64,000 bases of DNA from Mycoplasmopsis bovis 8790 (GTDB lineage Bacteria; Bacillota_I; Bacilli_A; Mycoplasmatales; Metamycoplasmataceae): positions 62,001 through 126,000 of the forward strand of contig NZ_LAUS01000004.1 of NCBI RefSeq assembly GCF_005061465.1, written 5' to 3'. Shown here in pieces: positions 22,112 to 31,458 of this stretch (its first letter is position 1; every line of letters starts with the position of its first letter). Position numbers and translations under genes: made by a program. The notes beneath the pieces were generated by a model. It was not told the DNA's origin. It saw only the letters and a program-made list of their open reading frames with translations, and did no database searches.

Positions 22112-23086
22112 TTATTTAAAGGTATATCCGTTCAAAATAGTAATAGATGTTACATCAATAACATCTGCAACAGTTGCGCCACGACTAAAGTCATTGATAG
22201 CTCCATTTACTCCTTGTAATATTGCGCCAACTGCACCATATTTACCCATTCTTTGAGCAATTTTGCAGCCTATATTGCAGCTTTCTAGGTTTGGAAAAAT
22301 AAATACTCCAGCCTCTTTTTGAACTGCACTAGGGAACTTAGCTTTTCTTACATTTAGATCATATGCTGAATCAAATTGCATTTCACCATTAATTACACTT
22401 AAGCCTCTTTCAGTGGCTATTTTTACAGCTTCTCTAACTAAGTCAGGATTTTCGCCCTTGCCCGAGTTATTGGTTGAATAAGTCAAAAAAGCCCCTAGAC
22501 TATTCATATTCATCATATTAGCAAAACTAATTGCATTAGCAGCAATATCAACTAATTGTTCTGCACTAGGTTTTTGCACTGTTGATGGGTCTGTGAAAAT
22601 AAGTTGCTCATCATCTTTGTGCATAACTATAACACTAGAAATAGTCTTAATTCCTGGTTTTGCACCAATGCATTTAAAAGCAGCACGTAAGATATCAGCT
22701 GTTGAATATATTAATCCACCAACAGCACTATCAACATCCTTTAATTTGATCATCATAGCACCATAGTAAGGTCTAGTGTGCATATTTTTTAAGCAAGTTT
22801 CATAGTCTTCCTTGCCATTACGAATTTTAACTAATTCATTAGCATAGGATTTAATTGATTCTTCTTCTTTGCTTAAAATAATGTTTTCTAGTCCATCATC
22901 AACAACTTGAGATTCATTTTCCAAAAGCATAATTGGCTTAGCTAAATTATTTTTCTTAAAATATAAAGCAGCTTCACGGGCTCTTTTATCATCGCCATCA
23001 ATAAACAAAACTGACAAAATTTGTTTTTGGCATTTCTCTTTTAGCAAAGAGCTAATATAAGCACTAAATTTTGAAGTAGTGTGCAT
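22112..23086 (-). CDS. pta: Phosphate acetyltransferase
   Basis: Pta makes acetyl phosphate from acetyl-CoA, feeding AckA. The 324-aa length and the segments GLIYSTADILRAAFKCIG, SSVIVMHKDD, DPSTVQKPSAEQLVDIA, GAFLTYSTNNSGKGENPD and the PTA_PTB ending GAILQGVNGAINDFSRGATV fit the short, catalytic-domain-only form of the enzyme. GAGGAG precedes the ATG. It is the first gene of the unit pta, ackA, aquaporin-like protein, M23 lipoprotein. Confidence 0.95.
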   Translation of the reverse strand: MHTTSKFSAYISSLLKEKCQKQILSVLFIDGDDKRAREAALYFKKNNLAKPIMLLENESQVVDDGLENIILSKEEESIKSYANELVKIRNGKEDYETCLKNMHTRPYYGAMMIKLKDVDSAVGGLIYSTADILRAAFKCIGAKPGIKTISSVIVMHKDDEQLIFTDPSTVQKPSAEQLVDIAANAISFANMMNMNSLGAFLTYSTNNSGKGENPDLVREAVKIATERGLSVINGEMQFDSAYDLNVRKAKFPSAVQKEAGVFIFPNLESCNIGCKIAQRMGKYGAVGAILQGVNGAINDFSRGATVADVIDVTSITILNGYTFK

Positions 23087-23399
23087 AGTTTCTCCTCTAT
23101 AATAATTGTTTAAAAAGTATATTAAAAAATAAAGACCCTATGACAATTATATTAGTTTATACATTAGACTTATAACAGTGTGTGGAAAAGTTTCCCTTGC
23201 TTTAAATATTTTTAGTTTTAAAATTAACTTTTTTTGTAACAATATATATGGTTTTAGATCAAAACAATGAATGCTTTTTGCATACATTAGCAAACCATAT
23301 ATAATTTAAGAACATAAATAATTTATAATATAAATAATAGTCTACAAGATATCCCTAATTCAGATATCATGGATTTTTAAATAATAAGGAGGAATTAAT
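23087..23399. promoter_or_regulatory. Divergent control region with nested inverted repeats
   Basis: Two inverted repeats share one axis: an outer pair ATATATGGTTT (23244-23254) and AAACCATATAT (23292-23302), and an inner pair AATGAATGC (23266-23274) and GCATACATT (23280-23288, one mismatch) around five Ts. The outer right arm overlaps a plus-strand TATAAT at 23300-23305; a second TATAAT is at 23324-23329. The region separates pta (minus) from the lipoyl protein gene (plus). It may be an operator for both directions or form a structured leader. Confidence 0.55.
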
Positions 23400-23636
23400 A
23401 TGTTTAAAATGCAATTTACAGACGTTGGTGAAGGTCTTCACGAAGGAACAGTTGTTGACGTTTTTGTAACTGAAGGTCAAGAAGTTAAAGAAGGTCAAGA
23501 CTTATTCTCAGTTGAAACTGACAAAATGACAACAGAAATTCCTGCTCCAGTATCAGGCAAAATTGTTAAAATTTTAATTTCTGCTGGTCAAGAAATTCAT
23601 GTTGGTGAAGAAATTTTCCACATCGAAACAAACTAA
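23400..23636 (+). CDS. Stand-alone lipoyl-domain protein (78 aa)
   Basis: The whole protein is one biotinyl/lipoyl attachment domain like the first 80 residues of a pyruvate dehydrogenase E2. It begins MFKMQFTDVGEGLHEGTVVD. The lipoylation hairpin is VETDKMTTEI with Lys42, and the mirror strand is GKIVKILISAGQEIHVGEEI. There is no linker, E3-binding or acyltransferase domain and the frame ends in a clean stop before a terminator. AGGAGG precedes the ATG. It could be a swinging-arm carrier for a 2-oxoacid dehydrogenase encoded elsewhere, or a GcvH-like substitute. Divergent from pta. Confidence 0.88.
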   Translation: MFKMQFTDVGEGLHEGTVVDVFVTEGQEVKEGQDLFSVETDKMTTEIPAPVSGKIVKILISAGQEIHVGEEIFHIETN

Positions 23637-23656
23637 TTTCAAATTAGCAATATAGG

Positions 23657-23689
23657 AAAATTCAAGGCAAATAAAGCTTTGAATTTTTT
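23657..23689 (+). terminator. Terminator after the lipoyl protein gene
   Basis: A 12-bp stem with one G-T pair (23657-23668 with 23676-23687) is followed by Ts. Confidence 0.85.
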
Positions 23690-23842
23690 ATTGTTTTGGT
23701 CTAAAAACAATAAAGAATAATATGGAATATATTTTACATTTTGAATTTATGGTCTGTATATTTAGTAAAATAAAATTAGTATTAAAAATGTGTTTTTAAA
23801 GCATATTTAATTAATACTTATTAATTTATAAAGGACGAGTTT

Positions 23843-24814
23843 ATGAAAAAAATTATTGTAGTTGGACTAGGTAATGTTGGATTTACATACATCAACACAT
23901 CAGTAGCAAGAGGACTTGAAGCTGAATGAGTATTAGTTGATAAAAATGTTCAAATCGCTGAAGCACACGCTCACGACTTTGAAGACATGGTTTCATTGAT
24001 GCCAAGAAATGGTTCAACATTTAGACCAGGTACATTATTAGAAGATTCTAAGGATGCTGATGTTGTTGTTATTACAGCATCAATTCCAGCTGACAAGACA
24101 TTCTCAGACCGTATGGCTTTAGCAGGCGCAAATGCTAAATTAATGCAAAGCTTTGCTAAGGATTTAGATGCTGCTGGTTTCAAAGGCATTGTTGTAGTAG
24201 CTGCTAACCCATGTGATGTTATGGCTGCTGCCGTACACTATGGAAGCAAAATTCCAGCTAACAGAGTTATTTCTGCAGGTACAAACTTAGAAACTGGTAG
24301 ATTGAAGAAAATGCTTGCCGCAAAATTCAAAACATCACCTGATGCAATTAGAGCATCAGTATTAGGCGAACATGGCGCCACAGCTATGATAGCTTGATCA
24401 ACTGTTAAAGTTGGTGAAACAACTTTAGAAGGTTTAGTAGAATCAGGCAAGATTACTAAGGAAGACTACGAAGAAGTTCTTAAACAAGTTATTGCTGAAG
24501 CATTCTACATTTGATCACGTAAAGGTAATACACAATTTGGTATTGCAACATCATTATTTGAAATTACAAAAGCAATTTTAGATAATAGACGTACTGTGAT
24601 GAATTTAGGTGTTAAGATTCCTGAAGGTTACAAACACGCAGGTATTTATGTATCAATTCCTGTAATTATCGGTGAAAACGGATACGAATACTTACCATTC
24701 AAACCAAGTTTATCAAAAGAAGAATGAACAAAATTTGAAGCTTCAACTGAAGCAGTTGCTAAGGTTCATACAGACATTCTTAAGTCAATTGGTGTTGACA
24801 TTAAATTTGAATAA
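23843..24814 (+). CDS. L-2-hydroxyacid dehydrogenase, LDH/MDH superfamily (lactate or hydroxyisocaproate type)
   Basis: An NAD-dependent dehydrogenase of 323 aa. The Rossmann motif is VVGLGNVGFTY. The catalytic His is in LGEHGATAMIAWSTV, and the substrate-carboxylate Arg in GTNLETGRLKKML. The specificity loop reads ITASIPADKTFSDR, one residue longer than in classical LDH and without the usual Gln102. Together with GIATSLFEITKAIL and YVSIPVIIGENG this looks closer to L-2-hydroxyisocaproate dehydrogenase than to MG460-type lactate dehydrogenase, judged from memory. Databases will probably label it ldh. AAGGACGAG is the ribosome site. An AEC permease gene follows, perhaps its substrate carrier. 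Confidence 0.85.
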
Positions 24815-24846
24815 TAATTAATAGTTCAAATAATTAATGAGTATTT

Positions 24847-24913
24847 AAGTATCCCCCTCCATCTTTTTCCAATTAATGTATTTTTTCCTTTCTTTGTGGT
24901 GGGGGGGGTACTT
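24847..24913 (+). terminator. GC-rich stem with an eight-G tract, probable terminator
   Basis: AAGTA-TCCCCC-TCCA (24847-24861) can pair with TGG-T-GGGGGGGG-TACTT (24897-24913), giving a long stem with wobbles around a 35-base T-rich loop. T-rich sequence follows. Eight consecutive Gs (24901-24908) are striking in this AT-rich genome. It lies 32 bases after the dehydrogenase stop and about 130 before the AEC gene. Confidence 0.55.
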
Positions 24914-25043
24914 TATTTACCCTTTACCTTTTCTTTATTGCTTTAGGTATTTAAGTCCTAAAAAATAAAGTAATTGTTCTTTTATGTATTACCTTTATAA
25001 AAAATAATTTTAGAACTCTTGACAGATAGTGGAGGGCTCAAAA

Positions 25044-26288
25044 ATGGACAATTTTATAAAAGTAATTACAACGCAGGGAATGTGAGGAGCTGTTATTTCT
25101 ACCATTGTCTTTGTTGCAATTGGTTTTGCTGCAACTAGAGCAAAAATAGTAACAAAAGAAATGAATGGTAGATTATCTAAAATGGTTCTAAACTTCTTTT
25201 TACCATTTATGGTGTTAACTGCATTTATGCAAGGAGCTAGCAAAGAAGATGCTGCTGCTGTCGGCATTGTGCTAGGTTCAAGCTTAGTTTTCTATATTCT
25301 ATTTACTATACTCTCATATTTATTAGTTAAATTAGCTCCAAAATTCGTTTCGTCACGAATTAACAGAAAAGCAGAAGAAGTTTATGCGCGAAATATTGCA
25401 AATACAACTGAAGATTATAAAAGTAACTTAGCTGATATAAAAGCTGAATTGATTGATGACTATAAGATGAAGCTTATGACTAGTCAATTTATGCTCATCT
25501 ATGGCTCATTACAATTTTTTGCACTCCCATTAGTGCATTCATTATCGGATGGCGTTATTTTTCCAGTGTTTACCAAGGCACTTTTACAAGTTTGGTGTGT
25601 GCCATATCTTATTGGTGCCTTTGGTCATGTGCCTATGTTCTTCTCAGGGCAAAAAATAACCAAAAAAACTACAGGAAAAGTATTTAAGTTATTGGCTTTG
25701 AACCCAACTATAATTGCATTATTTATATCACTTATGCTTTGAGCTTTACAATTTATACCTGGATTAGATACTAAATTCGTTGGTGTTTATAAAGTGTCAA
25801 CAGACGGAACAGGAATGACATTTTGAGGTGCATTCCCAACTGCTTTACCTGCTTTATACAAAACTATGCAAATAGGCACCGGTTTAGTTTCTCCAATTTC
25901 ATGGTTAGTTATTGGTGGCTCACTTGCCACTGGAAGCATTAGAAAAGCTATTAAGGACAAAGATGTTTTAATTACATCTGCACGCAGAATGATCACAGTT
26001 CCATTAGTTGTGCTCTTAGTAAGCTATGGTGTTTTCGCTGGCTTTGTTTATGGAAAGGCTCTTACACCTGAAGTGGCTGCTGGTATTGGTACATTAATTG
26101 TGCTTCTTGCAGCAACCCCACCAGCTGGTGTTCTATCAATTTACTCGGCAGCTAATGACCATAAATATACTGTATATATTGCACAAGTATCATCATTAAC
26201 AACATTACTAGCACTTATTTTCTTGCCATTATGATTGATTATTTCATACTCAACATTTGGACCAGTATTAAGTTCTGTTGTTGCTTAA
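25044..26288 (+). CDS. AEC-family transporter (auxin efflux carrier/malate permease type)
   Basis: A 414-aa membrane protein with about ten helices in two inverted halves. The N-terminal AVISTIVFVAIGFAATRAKI and later LGSSLVFYILFTILSYLLVK and the ending PLWLIISYSTFGPVLSSVVA are typical, and so is the N-P break in LLALNPTIIALFISLML. Bacterial relatives such as MleP carry malate and other carboxylates. A charged loop of about 60 residues (RINRKAEEVYARN...) splits the first half. GGAGGG is a strong ribosome site. Placed after a 2-hydroxyacid dehydrogenase, it probably imports that enzyme's substrate. Confidence 0.82.
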
Positions 26289-26322
26289 TTTGATATCAGA
26301 AGTAGAGCAATACATTTTTAGG

Positions 26323-26355
26323 GAATAACTTATATTTTGTAAGTTATTTCTTTTT
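26323..26355 (+). terminator. Terminator after the AEC gene
   Basis: AATAACTTA (26324-26332) pairs with TAAGTTATT (26340-26348), and TTCTTTTT follows. Confidence 0.8.
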
Positions 26356-26401
26356 ATTATGAAGCTAAAAGACAAATAAATAATATAAAATGTTAATTAC
26401 T

Positions 26402-28021
26402 ATGAATAAGTTAGATCTAAAAGAAAAATTAGAAAATAAACTTAAAGAGATTGCATCTGTTTTAGGCATTAAAAGAAATGTTTTTTTAACCGAATCAAAA
26501 AAACATGGTGATCTTAGTACTAATATGGCCTTGGGTAATTCCAATTTAAATCCAATGGAATTAGCTACAAAAATTATTAGCATGATTGATGCTAATGAGT
26601 TTGGAATTAAGAATATGTCAGTTGCTAATCCAGGATTTATAAACTTTAGCATTGGTGATGATTATTTAGTTTCAGGAGTAAATCAGATTTTACACTTAGG
26701 TTCAAATTATGGAAAAGGGAATAAGTTAGGCAAAGTAAATGTTGAATTTATTTCCGCTAACCCTACAGGTTTTTTACATGTGGGTCACGCACGAAATGCA
26801 GCCGTTGGAAGCACGATTGCAAATATTTTAGAATTTGCAGGCTATAGCGTCAATAGGGAGTATTACATAAATGATGCTGGTAATCAAATAAATGTATTAG
26901 CCAACAGTCTATGGGCTAGATATAAACAAATTTTTTATCCAGATTTTCAAATGCCTGAAGAATCATATAAAGGCGAAGATATTATTTGGGGTGCTCAAAA
27001 GTTTTATGAAAAGCATAAAGATAAGTATAAAGATTATGAACTAGATACTGAATTAATTGAGATAGTTAAAATAGAAGCAATTAGTATCTTTATGGCTAAA
27101 ATACAGGAAGATTTGGCAAATTTTGGTGTTAAATTCGATACTTATTTTAGCGAAAAATCATTGTATGAAAATGATGGTGCGAAAATAAAAGAAACAATTA
27201 AAAATTTAAAGAATGCATATGAAAGTGATGGTGCTTTGTGATTAAAAACAACAATTCATGGTGATGATAAAGATAGAGTTTTAGTTAAAAGTGATGGCTC
27301 ATATACATACTTTTTGCCTGATATAGTTTATCATCAAGACAAGTATAGAAGAATGGGTAATGATGCAACTATTATTAATGTCTGGGGCGCTGACCACTCT
27401 GGATATGTTAAAAGAATGCAGTGCGCAGTTAAAGATTTAGGTCTTAATGATAATAATTTAATTGTTTTATGTATGCAATTAGTTAGACTAATAAAAAATG
27501 GCGAAGAGTTTAAAATGTCAAAAAGAAAAGGCACAAGTTTCTTTTTAAACGAATTTGTTAAGATGGTTGGCAAAGATTCAGCAAGATTTTTACTTTTAGA
27601 TAGAACTCTTAATTCAAAATTAGATTTTGATATTGATTTAGCCACTAGCCAAAGCAATGATAATCCAGCAATATTAGTTCAATATGCTAATGCAAGATGC
27701 CACTCTTTAATAAAAAAAGCTAGCGTTGATACAAATAATTTAAGTGCAATATCATATGATAAGCAAAGCAATAATAATTTAATTACAACATTATTAGAAT
27801 TTCCATCAGTAGTTGAAAAATCAGCTAATAAGTATGCAACACACTTATTAACACAATATTTAGTTAAATTAGCCAAAGAATTTAACTCGTGATATACAAA
27901 CAGTCCAAAGCTTATTGGCAGTGATAATGAACAAAGCCAAATTGCTTTAGTTAAAGCTGTAAGTATCACAATTGAAAATGGACTAAGACTTTTAGAAGTT
28001 TCAGCCCCAACATCAATGTAA
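26402..28021 (+). CDS. argS: Arginyl-tRNA synthetase
   Basis: A class I synthetase that charges tRNA-Arg. The HIGH motif is GFLHVGHARNAAVG preceded by VEFISANPTG, both typical of ArgRS. The KMSKS equivalent is FKMSKRKGTSFFL. The N-terminal Add-1 domain and the C-terminal DALR helix bundle (VQYANARCHSLIKKA to LLEVSAPTSM) are present. Length is 539 aa. An in-frame ATG at 26390 is an alternative start; 26402 was preferred because TAATAT at 26381-26386 would start transcription just before it. No Shine-Dalgarno is visible. Confidence 0.95.
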
Positions 28022-28031
28022 AAGTCATAAT

Positions 28032-28078
28032 AAAAAAGTAAGCAAATTTCTTCAAAATGAATAGCGCTTACTTTTTTT
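28032..28078. terminator. Bidirectional terminator between argS and the glycosyltransferase
   Basis: A perfect 12-bp stem (28032-28043 with 28066-28077, 22-base loop) has an A-run and a T-run at its ends. It includes the glycosyltransferase stop codon at 28068-28070. Confidence 0.8.
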
Positions 28079-29657
28079 GAGTCTTCAAATTTGCTTTTTG
28101 CTTTTGTCTGTTAGCTTTTTTAGTCATTGAAATATTAGAAAAAGTCATGACAAAAGGAAAAAGCAAACAAGGAATAGAAACAATTAATGTTGGCACCACA
28201 GTTCCTCATGAAAAGTATGTCAACACTAATACTGCAGCTCCAAATATAAATGGAACAATTGAGTGTATAAAGATGTATTTGAAAGGTATTTTTACAGACT
28301 CTTTGGGAGTAACAATGAATTTTATCTTTTTATTAAGCAGTCTATTAAATACCGAAAGAACTAATGATGTATTCATTGCAGTATAAACTATTGTTGTCAT
28401 TATAAAGACTGGCAAAGCTAAAAGAATATTTTTACTCTTAGCAAGATTAATTGCGCTAAGTAATAATGAGCCAAGCAGAAAGACCATTCAAATGATTACA
28501 AAGGTTAATTCTTTGGGGCTTACTGTAAAACCTAGAAAGCCAATTATCAAAAAGTTTATTAAGAAAAGCAAGGCAAAAACAGGAATTAATGGCAATGAAT
28601 AGTGATTTAGTATCAGGTCTATTCTTTCAAATCATCTATATTTTGATTTCCTATTTTTCTTCGCATATTTCTTTATATACTGCACATTACCTGCAGTTCA
28701 ACGGCATTGCCTTTTCTTTAGGGCAATATAATCATTTGGAAAGTCTTCATAGCAAACAATGTTAGGAGCATAAACTATGTCATAGCCTAGCGATCTAATT
28801 TCAGCACTCATAGATGTATCTTCAACCAAAATGTGAGGAAAACCATTAGTTTGACGATATACATCTTTTCTAATTATCATTCCATGGCCTAATAAAGAAT
28901 TTTCACCATAAATCTGTCTCATATAGTGATTATCTAAAGACTGCACATTAGCTGAAATAGACATTAGGTATTGAAAAAGGTTTTTTCCTTTTTTATTTAA
29001 ATGATAAGCTTGCAATGCACCAATTTTTTCATTAAACTGAAAATACTTAAGTGACTGTGATATAAAGTCTGCTGGAATAACTTCATCGCTATCTAAAACC
29101 ACAAAATAGTCAAAGTCATCATTATTTTTTAAAAAATTATTTAAGTTGCCAGCTTTAAAACCTTCTTTGTTTTCTCTTCTTATAACCTTAAGTTTGTGTT
29201 TATTAGCAAATTCATTTACCTTTTCGATATATTCGTTGCTCTTACTATCATCCAAAATGACTGTTTCATAGTTATTTCAGTCTTGCACCATTGATTTTGA
29301 TAATGATTCTTCATGAAAGTCATCACAAGTGCAATAGAGAAGCACAACCTTTTTATTCTTAAATTCATCAGTTAATACAGAATTAATTATTGGCTCGAAT
29401 TTTTTAGCTAACTTTTTCTTTCTAAACAAGAAAATCAATGAGAAAAGCATATCTTTTGTTGACTTTAATCAAAAGAAACAAAATATTAATGCATTTACCG
29501 ATAGCAGGATAACAATTATAATTTTGACTGCCAATGAATAAGTACTTTCTGCACTAAACAGATTAATGAATTTAAAGATTAATGGCACTATTATTGCAGA
29601 TGATAGCATTAGTCAAATGATTAACACAAATATAAAAACACTTTGTTTCTTCTTCAT
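28068..29657 (-). CDS. Processive GT2 membrane glycosyltransferase (BcsA/GsmA-like)
   Basis: A 529-aa protein with two N-terminal helices, a cytosolic GT-A domain and about four C-terminal helices. Catalytic landmarks are VILDDSKSNEY (first Asp), FVVLDSDEVIP (DxD), ILVEDTSMSAEIRSLGY (general base ED) and KKRQCRWTAGN (the QxxRW position, here with Arg instead of Gln). This is the architecture of processive glucan, chitin or cellulose synthases, which polymerise a sugar from its nucleotide form and extrude it. In ruminant mycoplasmas such synthases (GsmA) make capsular or secreted glucans. The phosphohexomutase and galU in this window could supply UDP-glucose. Confidence 0.82.
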
Positions 29658-29775
29658 TGTTATTATGATGTTCCTTAAGGCAAATTAACGGTTTAGCAAT
29701 TATATTAAAAATTTTGAATTTAGTATGCTGTTAGTATCTAAAAAGCATAAAAAAATAAAAGCTCTTGCCTTTATT

Positions 29776-30570
29776 CTATTTGGTTAAAAAAGTTTCTAGA
29801 ATTTTGATAAACTCTGGCCAGTTTTCCTCAAACATCATATGGCCAGTTTTAGGAATAAAAGTAGTCTCTATGCCTTTGACATGCTCTTTAAAGTATTCTA
29901 AGCACTCTTCTCTTCTTATGACGCCGTCTTTTTCGCCTAAAATCAAAATAGTTGGCACAGTTATTGCATCCAAACCTTCTTCAATTTTGTTATGTAATTC
30001 TAAAACTGGAAGAGATTCGCCAAGCTTAACTATAGTTTCGTTATTGTAGTCATTTTGATTAAAATTTTTCCTTGCATTTTCCATTCATAATTTGTTAGAT
30101 GTAAACGTGCTTATGTCATAGTACAATGACTTTAAAAATACTAAAAAGTCATCAAATGTTTTAGGAAAATAATCATTTCTGTATTCATTAGCTAGAGCTA
30201 ATGATGTTTTATTCATAGGTGCAATATAAACCATTTTTTTAAATAATTCTGGTCTTAATTTATATGCTAAACTAATTGTGCCGCCACCCATTGAATGACC
30301 TATTAATGTAACATTTTTGAGATTATTTCTTTCAATAAATTCAATTACTAATTTTGCATACTGATACACTGAAACTTCATGGTCATTAATTGGAGCAACA
30401 TTATTATTGCCCGGAAACTGAAGTGCATAATAATTTGTCTTTGTTCAATATTGCTCAAATAACTTAAAGGTTTTAGGTGAAGAGTTAAAACCGTGACAAA
30501 AAATTATATTTTCATTATCATTATTATTGTCTTTAAAAACTACATTATAGTCATAGATGATTTTTTTCAT
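29776..30570 (-). CDS. Alpha/beta-hydrolase
   Basis: A 264-aa serine hydrolase. The oxyanion motif is NIIFCHGFNSSP, the nucleophile elbow is LIGHSMGGGT, the acid is in LILGEKDGVIRREE, and the catalytic His is in FIPKTGHMMFEENWP. It probably acts as an esterase or lipase on small or lipid esters; mycoplasmas use such enzymes to scavenge fatty acids and alcohols. TGAGGATT is the ribosome site. The gene follows a nitroreductase with a weak hairpin between them. Confidence 0.88.
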
Positions 30571-30596
30571 ATTAATCCTCAATAATCAAAATAATA

Positions 30597-30618
30597 ATAG
30601 CTATTAGATAATAGCTAT
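30597..30618 (-). terminator. Hairpin between nitroreductase and hydrolase genes
   Basis: ATAGCTATT (30597-30605) and AATAGCTAT (30610-30618) form a perfect 9-bp stem with a 4-base loop. On the minus strand only a short T-rich tail follows, so it may be a weak terminator or an mRNA-processing structure. Confidence 0.55.
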
Positions 30619-30643
30619 ATAAAAAATTGGTTTATTTACTAAA

Positions 30644-31375
30644 TTATTTTTGTAATTTAAAATCTCAAATACTTTCAATTAGCTTTGTGTCAAAAGCATA
30701 CCCAGATGCAGATTTAATCGTTGCTTCTTGATATGATCAAGCTTTCTTGTCAGGCGCAGTTTTTTCAAAGAACTCAATTAATGTTTTATCATACTCAGTA
30801 ACATCTTTTTTGATTCTTTCATAGTCATATTTATCTTCAAAGACTCTGTTTATTTTAGGTCTTACAGTGCCACTTCCCTTTTCATAACCAACAGCCAATC
30901 CAACTACTGGAAATGCTTGGCCTTTAATGCCTAACATATCAATAAGATATTGCACCATAACTCTGGCTCCACCTATAAAACAAGTAGATAAGCCTAATTC
31001 TACTGCTACATCTTGGGCCATTGTTGCTTGAATATATGCATCACCAACAGCAACTGTATACGCTTCAGATGAATTATTGTCATATTTGTATTCTGGAAAT
31101 GCTTTTTGTGCAAGATTCATTCTGTTAAAATCTGCTACAAAAACCATAAAGAATTGAGCATCCCTTAAGTGTTTTGTAAAAGGCCTAATTTCAGAAATCT
31201 TTTCTAATAATTGACGGTCTTTAATTATTATGACACTAGATGAGTGTCAATTTGACGATGTAGGTGCCGAATTAACCACGTCAATAATTTTTTTATAATC
31301 TTCTTCTGGAATTTTTTTATCAGCATCGAAGCTTCTGACTGAATATCTATTTTTTATCTTTGTAATGAAATCCAT
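30644..31375 (-). CDS. Nitroreductase-family FMN oxidoreductase
   Basis: A 243-aa protein starting MDFITKIKNRYSVRSFD, which has the Arg-Ser-x-Arg FMN-phosphate motif of the family. APTSSNWHSSSVIII and the AYIQATMAQDVAVELGLSTCFIGG segment that contacts FMN are typical. The C-terminal RPKINRVFEDKYDYERI is usual for NfrA/RdxA-like members. It reduces nitro compounds, quinones or flavins with NAD(P)H. AGAGGT precedes the ATG. It may protect against redox stress together with the azoreductase at 48 kb. Confidence 0.9.
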
Positions 31376-31458
31376 ATTTACCTCTTTATATAAATTATAT
31401 TAAATAGGAGATGCAAAGTGTTAATTTTAAAATGATATGGAATTTTAAAGACATTTTC

